Made by a program: the position numbers and the translations under genes
The notes under the pieces: generated by a model
Told to the model about the DNA's origin: nothing
The model's database searches: none
What the model saw: only the letters and a program-made list of their open reading frames with translations
Assembly (NCBI GenBank): GCA_944383905.1
Contig: CALWRI010000005.1
Coordinates: forward strand, 43,583-107,582
Direction of reading: 5' to 3'
Source of the DNA: an uncultured Christensenellaceae bacterium
GTDB taxonomy: Bacteria > Bacillota > Clostridia > Christensenellales > UBA3700
DNA length: 64,000 bases
Part shown: positions 29,101 through 39,200 of the stretch, in pieces
Position numbering within the stretch: the stretch's first letter is position 1
Layout: every line of letters begins with the position of its first letter

Positions 29101-30278
29101 ACATAACGTTCAAGGTCCTCAACGTCAACGCCGGAGGAAGCGACTGCGTGCGCACCGTGGATCCGATAAATCTGCACGTTTACGAATCCTTGCCCGACTA
29201 CTTTACGGTGACGACCAATTCCGGCGAAAGGATAAAGTATTACACGGACGGCGAGACGGTGAAACTGACGGGCGACTACAAAGCAACCAGCCCTGCAGGC
29301 GGCGTCAGGACGGCATATCTGACGTTTGCCAACGGGTCGAGCTATCCCGTGACGATCAACTACTACGACAGTACGATCAACGATCAGACGATAGAGCTTT
29401 CGTGGTACGATCTCGACTTCAGCGGCGCGGGTACGGCAGCGGGCAAAGACGCCGCGGTACAGTCGCTGATCGAAAGATTCAACCTGTATTATGCAGACGG
29501 CTCGTTCATACCCGAAGCCATTACCGATGGCGCGACCTGGAATACCGATGCGCTGTACGAACTTGTAGCGAGAGACAACGGGGATCTGTCTGCGGCGACG
29601 GTCGAAATCACGATAGTCTTCGACAAGCGTCTTGCGTCTGACGGGGAAACGCTGGAGACGGTCGAAAACGCTTTGAAACAGACCGTGACGCTGACGCTCA
29701 GGATGGCGGACAAGCGCAAGCTGTCTGTCGTATATGACGGTTATACCGAAGGCAATTATCTCAGAGTCGATCCTTATGCATATTACCTTTATGCGGTCAC
29801 GGGCAACGAGAGCGACAACCCGATACCTTCGACGGTCACCGCGACGTATAGCGACGCAAGCAAGGAAAACATATACGTCAGCACGATTTTCGAAGACGAC
29901 GTCGATTGGAGCTATATGACCGAAAAGACGGTCACTGCAACGCTCAAAATCGACGGCAGCAGATATGACGGCAACGGATATTTCGACGAGGACATGAAGA
30001 TAAGCGTCGTTATAAATCGCAACGTCATTGAGGCGATCTACTTCGACGAGGCGAAGACGCAGGATTACATCGTCGGCGGAGAGAAGTACGAGACTGCAAC
30101 GGTCGTGTTCTCCAACGGACTCGAACTGGTATTGCCCGTTGCGATAGTCGAAAACGGAGACAACGCAGACGTCTATATCGGATTTGACGTCGACGTCTAT
30201 GAAACTTACGGAAAAATAGCTGCGTTCAACGCAATAAACGGTACGTTGCTTCAGGCATTTACCGTTCAAATCAGATAA
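20163..30278 (+). CDS. Giant repeat lipoprotein (3,371 residues)
   Basis: The start has AAGGAG nine bases upstream. The signal peptide ends in LTAC, with Cys28 as the lipidated residue, so the protein is tethered to the outer face of the membrane by its N-terminus. Residues about 32-95 form one InlB/Flg_new-type beta repeat (GYVFAGWTDG...). From about 524 to 2570 there are about four super-repeats of 570-640 residues, divided by acidic, Pro/Thr-rich linkers. Each contains a GxYNI(M/L) segment, a strand pair such as LLAVYLSEDGTGYIDL, and a following LFGVALPALK-like strand. The C-terminal 800 residues hold aromatic-rich beta domains (Ig-like). There is no sortase signal or C-terminal transmembrane segment. 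The module is not one I recognise; a LolA-like or other lipid-binding beta fold is a guess. The next gene lies 18 bases downstream. Confidence 0.9.
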   Translation: MSRFKKLTATIVLVLVLLAVLSAGLTACNEETVSLTLDCNGGDLGGLSEYTLQLLPGVQADLSGYLPEKKGYVFAGWTDGNTMYSKHYVPTGNARLTAVWMQSDQATTLGALKTIVAALQNKGAFGFVFEGKGSDSDGKVTGVSLKANVTSEEIYTLGVEFADENEELQVGVYVMNGALYVYSPEMGGVVLEDFDINYILEVAARMPEVLGNLLGGLDIVGLSFDMILSTLFTMFTKTDVYVEGSDTVYNIQINPKGLQGIASLLNLINLDSILKGAGLDIKTSGLISWFKGVLPDMQINVNVAVDSVTGKVSGVTSDAVYEGEQYFEFSTTDAGFYDEGEVIPVAPSVLEGYQQISLGNIDLNVDLAVENDGADLGALLNAITGTQAIPAGALLLSSDLTYRLTLKTSLDIAQKTSGDENYIVLELAEINDDGSLTPFIGVYYKEGNLYVDLAKTLGGIYGGKGIKIGVDLKELVSQIKSVVTDAIDGVFFTEERALNGRSKLDKNGVVALSGNEGNYYVSGGVLNFIKVLVGVFGVDGDKVSVEDGTDENGNFSVLGFKVDQSFLSSFLKAIGVDASVPDFGSVNLGIKLNADGLDGLTVDAALNGGIDASIVCDDFSIGKSPEIEGYASLAEYIDAMVGDESKYTYSVKELVGSLLEGVILDADLRLTLAAGNYNIMDIVSLFGIENAGGAAAPWTVNADSVMNAHLSAQLALNPYSGALNASVIISLNEDFNIGNDKILPAGQLLAVYLSEDGTGYIDLTNVSLFGVALPALKAQIDLASVTDGLMTSLDTELKFDVSGLFGTSETEALSRLNADGQATPLNLWSQVTSEGAGIIVNSDSLKVNVTLATVSAILKAFGVQFDLPEGLQADLSASLDEEGLCVSANAALPGSGDYDSLGFGLALNVASGGVKTGVDGLSGEIEDLIADNVAGLADAQSNVINALLGTVGRLSITASVEVDADETKDLGAYIKQFVSKWLPDTDFDLNVESGKMQLLIALNSERGEYAVVLTEGESNVILSARVTGETIIVTVADFGSFILRDTGIISTIEGAVNEAVAGIENADLNTLFENLLNPSQDAGTEEPAPEDPTPEEPVPEQPETPSQGVAIDIISLLGGIRVDDAVINIDITREMIASIFSALGIEVDFVSAGGALDIVNGRVEVNANIGDGALTLGIGLEIGRTDDETMDYGFATDLLKAYGDEGFVADGQNDVEELRSYLVTGLKAVGEYRSYMQSWSLSALASEYTRFVQSDNVIVFTSKDDLKQYVTGLLEGISLEADLKLDFTPGEYNILEFIGKFVDLTTLGLPADASLIVSFGEPSVDLSIRFNSAIRPAEYGAEGVMALEIIANRPLSFGTTVGGGEGITVIPQGEALLAVYIRDGSLYIDVTALEVLGLNLPVFKVDNFDLPTFIYDNVEKLVAGLFAEEETGGNIEAQPLALSNGEGGVVGLTIARNRLQLSVTVSAIGAILSNFLTGDGAATAEDILNALGDVEVEVSLVRDDSQGNGVYTFALSLAGNLMTTTDGQLSDFTLGLSASTADIKAGDDTLFETFGAYVDEKISGYDETYSDILRGIADNLFTGSMLIDVDVDFNEGRYYLNTLVNNILAAFTDTDGIEVPIAVDAGTFTKKLQIALQWNLDPDTKQLTLMVEIRSDKDVLIGLYMHEEQLVADLTGVGLISVKVSNISLIKELSDTLTTAIDSLQGLDLNELLGGLFGNSTLAARDGGEAETPTDGEGTTDAGDSGENAWIAQLLGVVMLENANVRLAMSVQLLQDIIYALAGKQIDLGSDLFDLSANLGILTGTISFDATLFGEGENALIGMSVDASLKNETIVTDSYIPAIFLRDHYEIDASDTGTLIADVIDNLGDIGFSLDLTVAFKAGTYNVAELLADLGVTALSGTQLLWEFTKDTEITLTLDVKLKMYSDDGTAGGRNGMASIEILAKDGIDFGSSNLAQPGSVLLGLYAYDDMTYLDASGLSLLGLEMPVFKVDYDLLGAVVEKLKALGNSSEEESVPVAVVTSETGETSVMTPVSDENGEISVGITEDEIAVTATLGAIVAVLADFGVDLGIDLSAFDLSAAIRIKDGLTVEVGGVLLPTTDGTENPFEMKLSVPSDALKFGIDVNELESYLRSKADAYKDYNDDLIETLKQTLGNNSIKANLTVDAEASQVDLNSLISGLLKTLGVDLTIPLEISFDELYYDLEILFNWNMETRQLMLEVNMNNTVNKKTIIGIYGDWENLYIALGGVGLVDLQVKGSPLVAVLFNKLDEVLDGINPIVISDILSDLFYGKDLGEEAGNVADENQTAASGDSETLVTGSNDIIRYLLSSIKITDSQVVVDITSDIMSQIFRALGFDIDFLLEANLGVDLAGDKIEANISLGGEATIGLTLGFNGTPERFIPQDTSRFVVLDTTSAEVDGAQVVKDFLDGFELALALDLKSNSVGTAADSSEEPNMYTRVELKKITGQVRLDNTSATVGAIGKSALLLTLYDINEAEYYTHGSGSKTAMLHFYLDYASGKATIYLCKGYFKIVGLGFITIDVTDFVSNFALDLDILGMLAPTVENLIKQVNDAANNLGQEETPGETTPPSQDQGTTEEVTGIAKVFAELDIEALLRPGINVNLSSTGVGNINVNLDPYELNKMVDGIFSCIFGADTIIDMTTLQLGNIRFSRNYLAYMWWDRTAASNTKTATDASYTPYSTWDSIIRQLPHIVDDALNGMDGALSTLGGIVNYERTAQNLHRIVKRLLPLAAWNEAEVNINFVEGTLTNVSFTGTDTGQKIEQYTLNETTGEWENTHNVLTQTVRSKFNVVDTSPDAEGVYTYYYEYGSYGDSYYGGKGIMHRTGFSEYLGSYSYTSNSFGTEIQIYNKSSSVGDPSYTLNGTDGVVDWGNLSQKITFNPYMYSSSNGYQAAVDEYWNRYFSDYGTAVYQKGTAVKRGTISLAYNGSAFNKDVLKTLMNRAGTHTVKATAKFNDGTTSTMNITFKVLNVNAGGSDCVRTVDPINLHVYESLPDYFTVTTNSGERIKYYTDGETVKLTGDYKATSPAGGVRTAYLTFANGSSYPVTINYYDSTINDQTIELSWYDLDFSGAGTAAGKDAAVQSLIERFNLYYADGSFIPEAITDGATWNTDALYELVARDNGDLSAATVEITIVFDKRLASDGETLETVENALKQTVTLTLRMADKRKLSVVYDGYTEGNYLRVDPYAYYLYAVTGNESDNPIPSTVTATYSDASKENIYVSTIFEDDVDWSYMTEKTVTATLKIDGSRYDGNGYFDEDMKISVVINRNVIEAIYFDEAKTQDYIVGGEKYETATVVFSNGLELVLPVAIVENGDNADVYIGFDVDVYETYGKIAAFNAINGTLLQAFTVQIR
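21733..27890 (+). repeat. Protein super-repeats within the giant lipoprotein
   Basis: Four diverged units begin near 21733, 23491, 25406 and 27121. Each starts with a helix-like opening: GGVLNFIKVLVGV, AIDIISLLGGIRV, NAWIAQLLGVVML and NDIIRYLLSSIKI. Shared landmarks recur about 590 codons apart: LTLAAGNYNIMDI, LDFTPGEYNILEF and VAFKAGTYNVAEL. Linkers before units 2-4 are rich in E, P, T, D and G. Copies are diverged in DNA, so duplication is old. Confidence 0.75.
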
Positions 30279-30296
30279 CAGGCAGGAGAGACTATT

Positions 30297-33200
30297 ATGA
30301 GTAAGACCAAGAAAAAACTGTTTTATTCGGCAATCGTAGCGGCTGTCATACTGCTCGCTTTCGTCGCGGTCACGTTCATGACTTCGATGATCGATGATAC
30401 GTCCGTAATAGCCGAGAGCGGAGAAGGAGCGGATGCTGTCAGCACCAAAACGGTAAATCCGTCGAACGACAGCGATTATAACGCTCTGAACGTCAGAACG
30501 GATATGACGTACCCCGGCACTTTTACGGGGATGACTCAGCAAGGAAGTCCGATCTCCGACGCCGCAGGACTTGACGCGGCGTTGAAGACGAACGGAACGT
30601 ATTATCTGACGAAAAACATTTCGTACGAGGCTTCTACGAGTAGTAGTTCAGCGGCGTCGAGCGGTACGTTCAGCGGCGTGCTTTACGGCAACGGTTATAC
30701 CGTAACGGTCAATGTGACTGACGGCAGCAAATACAGCTGGTCAACGGACGGATCTTACGGCTTCCTCGTAAAAAATCTCACAGGAACGATCAGGGATCTC
30801 AACGTCGTGATAGCCGCCAATCAGAGCAACTGGACTAAATTCGGCTTCAATACAAGCGGATCGGGTACGGTTTCTCAGGTCGACGGCGAAAGCGCTTATA
30901 TGCAGAATATCGGCGGTATCGCAGGCAACATGACAGGCGGTCTCATTCACAACTGTTCGGTAAAATATACGGGATATCTGTGGCTGGTAACCAACGGCGC
31001 AGGTCCTCACCCGGACAATGCGTGGAGTGGTGACAATATGGCTAACATATTTGGCGGCGTAGCCGGCAGAGCGAGCGGAGGTATAATTTCATATACTACC
31101 GTAGATTTCACGGGCAGAGTCGTCAATGCCGGACAGCAACGCGGCGACGGAACCAATCACCTTATGATAAGTACGGGCGGCGTTGTCGGTCAGGTCGGAA
31201 ACGGCACCGTGTATATGAGAAAAATAACAGTGCAGGGCGGGGGCTGGATCGCTTCCGAAGCTCATACTTACAGCAGAGGAACGTTCAATTATCCTTATTC
31301 CGACGTTCTTACGGGCGGTATTGCAGGCTGGGTCTCTTCTGCAGCCAATGCCAATCTGCAGGTAAACGGCGTTTATCTCAATCTTACTTATTTCTCTCAG
31401 GGCGCGGATACGGGCGCATATAATGGCGTAACCGCCAGCAACGGCAACGGCGGCGCGGTAAAATCTTATTACGCGTCAACCGGCGGTATAAACAAAAACG
31501 CTTTTAAATCAGCAGCCGACAGCATTGCAAACGATCAGGCAGGAAACATTAGCAGCGATGCATACGCCAGCGAAATGAGGACTTCTTACGGTATCGGCGC
31601 GGTGCATCAGAGTAAGACTAACAGCGTATCTCTCAATAACGTATACGTATCTTCTGCGACGGCAGACATCATACAGAAGCACCATCCGTATGCGGCTCAT
31701 CAGATATACTACGGAAGAGACACCTCCAACACATACTGGAACAGATGGAACTGGGTTTACACCGTGGTCGATACGGCTACGCTGGGAACAGAATTTGCTT
31801 TTGCTCCCACGACGAGTGTCGGAAATACCGTCAATCACAACACCGCCGACATTCTGAACCTTACAAACAGTCAGCGAGGAGTATACTTCAAGGTTTCCAA
31901 CCAGAGTGCAAGCCGCTTTGTGTACAATATTAAACAGGGTACCGACAGCGTCAACGATCTGTATCAGATATACTCTAAAACGTATAACAATTTCGGTAAC
32001 GGAGGTACGTTGTGGGTGCCCGCAATGTTTGCAGGATATACAAGCACCGTCAAATCCGAGGTGAGAGGATACAATACTCTTACAGATACCAATTCAAGCA
32101 CGGTAACGACTTATAAAAATACTGTTTCGGCAGAATTCGGTTCTTACCTTTATATGGACTTCGAGATGACCAGATCTTATGAAGGCACAGACAGATACAG
32201 CGACGGATATACGGGAAGCGGCGACAGTTATACTTATACTTACAACGGCGATATGCTTTACGTGCCCGCCTTTGCAGGTTACAAGACTTCCTACGGCACG
32301 GGAGACAAGGTGAGCTTTACCGAGGACGAACTCAACTCCATAGGCATGAGTTCGACCAATTTCTCGTTGTCATCGTCTTATACGATCACAAGCTCGCAGA
32401 GCGTGAATTACGACCATTATCAATGGCTGCATTGGAACGGCGCGGGCAACGTCGGTACATATACGATGAATTACAGCGTATCCGATACCTTGCCGAAGTT
32501 TATCACCAAGGACGGCAACTATTATTACTGCGCTTTCAAAGCGGAGTATTCTCCCAAGACAGTATCTGTTGTGCCGCGCGAGCTTACACTCAACTGGAAT
32601 ACCGGAGATATGATCTACGACGGTACGGGTAAAGACGTTTCTACCGCATTCACGGGACTTCCTTCGGGCACGTCTCTCGGCAATAACGACGGAAGCAATC
32701 TCGGCGTAACGATATCATATTCTGCCGACAACGAAAATCTGCTCATTCAGAACAAGCCGTATCATGCGGGCGACTATACCGCTACCGCGACCCTGACTTA
32801 CGGCGGCACGACCGAAAACGTCTATACGGGCAACTTCACGCTTGCCAATTCTTCGCAGCCGTTTACGGTCAGCAAGGTGCAGATGACGCTCAATCCTTCG
32901 ACGGTGACTTCAAAATACGGCGACAATCACACCGAGATGCTTGCCACCGCCAGCGTCGGCGTTGAGGGCAATTGGGTCGGAGACGACGCGAGTTATTTCG
33001 ATTTCGTGGTAAAGACCGTCGACGATACGATCAATTTCGCGACGGTAAAAGGAAGCTATCCCACCACGGTCGAGGCGACCCTCAAAAAAAATGCAACGGC
33101 AGAACTTTTGACAGATTATGAATTTTCTGTCAATCAGGGCACTCTTGTCATCAACGAGAGACCGATCAACGGCGTGCTGACGATAAACAACGGGGTTTAT

Positions 33201-36200
33201 AACGGTTCTGAGTATGTCGCCACGCTGACTCTCGACGAAGGGGTCAGAGTCAGCACGGACAAGGTTTACGATCTCGGATACGTGCAGGATTCCGTCGATA
33301 CGGCTACTGCGGTAAACGCAGGCGAATATCTCGTCAGGATCACTCCCGAGGCGAATAAATACACGATAGGCAATATTCTCATTCAGGGCAAAGACGAGCT
33401 GTACGCATACGGCGAGACAAAACTCGTGATAGAACAGAGAAGCGTGGACGTGACGCTTTCGTTCGACAACGGTTTCGTTTATGACGGAAAGGATAAGGTC
33501 ACGGGGATCGCGCTTCAGGAATATGACGGCGATTGCGGCGTACTCGACGGCGAAGACGCCGGAGTCTCCATGATCTACAACGGAGAGACACAGGCAATAC
33601 TGCCTGCGGATTACAATGCCGTGGCGACGTTCTCGAATACAAACTACAAGAGCGGCACGGTGATCGGCGGTACGTTTACCGTCGAAAAGGCGGAGCTTGT
33701 TCAGATCCGCATCGATATGGCGGAAGCGGTGTTCGACGGCACCGAAAAGAGTATAGGATACACTCTTGTCGGCGTTGCGGACGAGGAAAATATCGCAAGC
33801 CTTGCCGGAAACGTGACGATAACTTACAACAAGGCGGTTTCTCAACCCGTCAATGCGGGCGTTTACGACGTTGAGATAAGCGTTGCCGAGGGCGTCGCTT
33901 ACAAGGCTGCGGAAACCACCGCCACGTTCACGGTGAACAAGGCGCAGATAGAATTCGTGCCCGTCACGAGCACCGTGTATACGGGCAGGGAGATAGATCC
34001 CGAATATGCGATCAACGCTCCCGGCATGACGGACGCTTCGTCGCTCAAAGGTTATGTGACCGAGGAGCACAGCGTCATTGACAACGCAAACAATTATGAT
34101 GTAAAGCTCGTTTTTGCGGGTACTAACAACTATGAGGCGCAGGAATACGGCTATACGCTCGTCGTCAACAAGGCGGATCTCGTCCTTACGGCGGACGAAG
34201 GACAGGCGCTCGTCTACAACCGTGAGGAGCAGTTGCCCGAATACTCGATCGCGGCGCTTTATGACGGCGACGTCTACGGCGAAGTGACCGTGAGCGTTTC
34301 CGGCGACAACGTAGTCGACGGCAAGGCGATCGCGGCGGGCAGTTACACGATGACCGTCAGCGTGGCTCAAAGCGTCAATTACAACGCTTTCAGCAAGACC
34401 GTAAACTTTACGATAGACAAATACGTTCTGGATCTGATAGGAGCGACAGAACAGTTCGTTACCGTCATCAGCGACGACGGAGTGACCGAAGTAACCGAGA
34501 TCAACCGTTATATCCCGTCCATGGACGTTGCGCTCATCGACGATACGGGAGTTTATACCAACGATAGCCTCAGATACGTCACAAGGGTAAACGGCGAAGA
34601 GGCAAGCAATCTTGTCTTCAGCGACGGCAAGGCGGTATTTACGGCAGATGTCACCGTCGACGGACTCGATACCGAAAACTATACCTTCGCAGGTGCGACG
34701 ATCACGGTCAACGTACTCGACGCAAGCATTACGATAACCGTCAACGGCAACGAGACCGCAATGACTTCGGTTACCTTCGGAGACGCGCTCGAAATCACCG
34801 CGAAGGGAAGTTACGGCGGCAGCGAGCCTGCGGAATTCGACAACGTGACGTGGTACGGCGAGGACGGCGGAGCTCTCGGGGGTCAGCCTTCGGACGCGGG
34901 CATTTATACCGCCGTGTTCAGATATACGTTCGACGCGGACAGCAATTACGTCGAGAGGACGCTTTATCTGACGATAGCTCCCAAGGCGGTCACCGTCACG
35001 CTCAACGGTTCGGGCGTCGGCATCGTTTACGGCGACGAGATCACACAGGACAGCTTTGAGGGCGCGAAGTATGCGTCTACCGACACTTCTGATCCCGGAC
35101 TCACGATCGAATATTCCACCAACGCGCAGAGATTCTCTCCTGTCGGAGAATACTCTCTCGGAGGTACCGTTATCGCCGTCGCAGACGGAAAGAAGGACAA
35201 CTACGAATTCACCGTCGTACCTGGGACGTTGCGCGTCAACGCGAGGGAGGTCTTCATAAAGGCAGACGACGTCAGCGCGGTCTACGGCGACGAAATACTG
35301 TTCAGCAATTACAAAGTTTACGAGGAGCCCGAGGCTATCGCGGAGTGGAGCGGTTACGCCGACGCGGCACAGATAAAAGTCTCCTTCTCCGTGCAGAACG
35401 AAGGGGTTCTTACGGTTGGCAGTTACGAGATTTCCGTGACGGGCGACAATCCGAATTACATTGTCGGAGCAACGACAGACAAGGGCGCACTCGTCATCGG
35501 AAAACGCAACGTGACCATTGCCGTGGCGGACGTCAGCGTCGTTTACGGCTCCACGGAGCTGCCGCAGTTCAGAAGCAGCATCGTCAGCGGCAGCCTTGTC
35601 AACGGCGACGTTCTCGGGGCAGTTGAAGGAACGTATATCGGTTCCGTTGCTCTCGACAGACTTACGGTTAATCCCGACGGCTATGCGCTGCAAGATTACG
35701 TCGAATTCTCGCAGACGATAACCAGCGCGCAGCAAGGCATAAATTACGAGATCGCGTTTGCGGATACTTCAAAACTGTCCGTCAACCCCAAGAAGATAGA
35801 AATCGTGTTTGCGGGCTGGCAGTCCGACGGCGCTCTCGGCGTCGAAGGAACGGCAACATACAACGCTTCCGCATGGACTCCTTCCGTCACAATAAAAGGA
35901 GTGATCAACGAAGACGACGTCGATCTGACGTACGACCCTTCCGAAGTGAGAAACGTCGGCAAATATTCCAAAGAGATCACTCTTGCGGGCGCAGACGCGT
36001 TAAACTATACGGCGGACGCTTGCATTGCGGATCTCGAGATATTGCCGTATAAAACCGAGATAACCGTCGATTCCGCAGAGTACGTCTATACTTATAAGGA
36101 CGAGAAGACAGACGTCAACTCTTCGGTAGTCCTTCTCGACGGAGACGACGCTTTTACCGGAGAGATCGTTCAGAAGAATTACGTCGGTACAAACACGACC

Positions 36201-39200
36201 GTAACGGGTACCAGAGTTGATTGGAACGACGTCTGGGACGCGGGCGTATATACGGTCGTCGTCGAGATAACCGGCGGCAACTATACCGCGGATCCCGTGA
36301 CGGTATCCGTGACCGTCAACAAGATGCAGATAGCAAAGGTGGACGCCTACAACGGCGGAGATCTCGGCACGTCGGAATACTCGGCTACGAATGTCTCGCT
36401 CAACGCGGACGATATCGCAGACGTTTCCGTCTACGACGAGATTTCGGAGTATATTTTCGTCTCATTCTCTCTCAACGGCAATTCCGTTACCGTGATAAGG
36501 AACGCGGGAGAATATTCGGTTGACATAAGACTTGTGGAAAACACCAATTACGAGGTGGAAGGAGAAGGCGACTCGCTTCTCAACGCTCCAGCAAGATACA
36601 CCGTCACAAAGGCGAATTCTTCCGTCCTGCAATTCGCGCTCTCTTATACCAACAAAGTGTATACGGGAGAGGATATGACCGAATACGTCAAGTCCATTGT
36701 TACCGTGCTCGGTCTCAACGGAGAACCCGTCACCGGCGCAACGCTGACGATCTCGGCGACAGACGAGCTGTCTGCACCCGTCGAAACGATCGTCGATTCC
36801 GGAGTTTACGAAATAAACGTGCTGGCGACCGACATGACCAACTACAACGATATGCAGTCTTCCAAGAACGCGGGAGCGTTTACGGTCGACAAGGTATATG
36901 TGATTGTCAATTCGATCACGCTCGACGACGCGGCAGTCACTTACAACGCGCAGGAGCAGTCTGTGACAGGCAACGGAATAAGCGACAGCGTCGTCCTCAA
37001 AGACGTCGGTTACAGATATCTGTCGGAAGGAAATCTCGTATCTGAAACCGGAGTCACCGCCGCAGGCGTTTACGACGTTGAAATGATCGTTCATTTCGAC
37101 GCGAAAAATACAAGACTCAGCGAAGAATCCGGCATACAGACGGTGCCCGGCGAAAACGGTGATCTCTACGAGCTTGTGCTTCGCGCTCAATTCACCGTAA
37201 ATCGCGCGGTCCCCGTGCTTACGACGGATACGGATACTCTTTCCAGCTATTTCGACGGCTACAATCACGCGATCGCCTTCACCCTCAATGGCGTGGGAGA
37301 CGAGGCGTTGACTTACACCTTCGATTACAATGCCGAAAAGGGCGTTGCCGACGAGTTTGCGATCGAGGGACTTGGCAGATTTACCGTCCGCTATTACACC
37401 GATGCGGGATACGGCAATATGCTCGTCGACGATCAGTCGCAGCCTGTGCTCCCGATCACCGTTCTCGAAAACAACGGCAGGACGTCGGCATACTATATGC
37501 TCGTCAGCTTCGTATCCGACAACCCCAACTATTCCGATGCCGAATACAGGAACACAAAGTACGAATACGCGTTGTTCATAATGCCTTCGGTAGTTACCCT
37601 GACGTTCAAGAGTCTGTCTGCTCGTTACGGAGAGCTGGCTACCAGAGAGGACGCCAACGAGTTTATCGGAAGCAATATGAGCTATACCTACACGATAGCA
37701 GGTGTCAGCAGCGCGTCGCTCGTCAACTACGACCCCGAGGCTATGCTCGATATAGGTTACAACATCAACGTCAATATGTTTGACGGAAGCGTCGGCACTT
37801 ACGATATCGCTGTCAGCGCAAACGCGATCAAGACCGAGTTTGCCGGTTCCGTCAGCGCGGTCATAAGAAACGCGAGCGCGATCAAGCTCGAAGTGCTTCC
37901 CGCAAACGTCACTGATACGATGACGTCCGTTTTCAAGGATGTTAAGGATACCTTCGGTCAGAAGACCTATACGCAGGACGATTTCAACGTCGTCGTGCGC
38001 GGCTTGCTCAACGAAAGCGTCCCGTACATCGTAAGCTATGAAGGAAACACCGAATTTGCCATTGCGGACGCGGGCGTTTACAACATAGACGTCGCGATCC
38101 CCGCCGGCAACTACAACGCATGGAACGGCACCGTCGTCCTTTCTATCGACAAGAAGGGAGTCGACGTCGTCTGGACAATGGGCGGCGAAGCGCCCGTCGA
38201 GGGAGTCTTTACAAAGACGTATGACGGCAGGATACCCGATATCGTCATCGAGGTAACGGACGCGCAGGGCGTCACGGCAAACTGCGTATACGTCAATGCG
38301 GAAGGAGCGGAGATCAATGCTCCCTACGCCGTCGGCACTTATACCGCAAAAGCGGTGCTCTCCGACAACAACTACTTCGTCAACAGTGACAGTGAGACGG
38401 TGACGGTCGTCATCGAGGCACAGCTCGTCGACGAAGAAACGATAAAAGGCTGGATAAAGGACGACAGCGACGTCTACGGTTCCGTACAGGGCATCGACAT
38501 AACCGGTTTGCCCGACGGTTACGGCGCAACGTCGATAGTCTATCAGGGAGCCGACGCTTCTTACGATATGACCACGATCAAGAACGCCACGGTGGGAGAG
38601 TATTCCGCGACCGTTACCGTCAGCAACGGCAGCAGTTCCGGCAGCGCGACTTTTATATACACCGTCACAAGACGTCCCGTTACGTTTACCGTTAACGCAA
38701 GCGTTGATTACGGCGTCAAACTCACAGCGAAAAATTTGTCTTTGAGCGCGAATTCGACTCTTGCAAGCGGCGATACGGCGAGCGTTGCGGGACTTCAGCT
38801 CAAAGCAAACTACACGCAGCAACTCGCGTTCGGCATCTACGACCTTGGAGATTACGTCCAGTCCGTGACAGTCACGTTCAACAGAAATGCAGATTGTTAC
38901 GATTACAAGATATTGATGGGCACGCTGACGATCGCGCCCGATAAAGCTCCCGAAGTCGAATCCGTGACCGCAAATTACAACACCGCGACCGTCAGGTTCA
39001 CGCAGGAAGGTCTGTATGCTTACAGGGTAGGCATCAGAGGCGAGTGGAAGAGCATGAGCGCGGAGAGCGACACGTTGATCGTCCCAGGACTCAGCGCGCA
39101 GACAGCATATACGATCTACATCGCTTATGCAGGATTCACGAGCGTGAATTCCTCGCAGAGGGTGACCACGACCGCGGATCCTGGCGTGCTCTCGACGATG

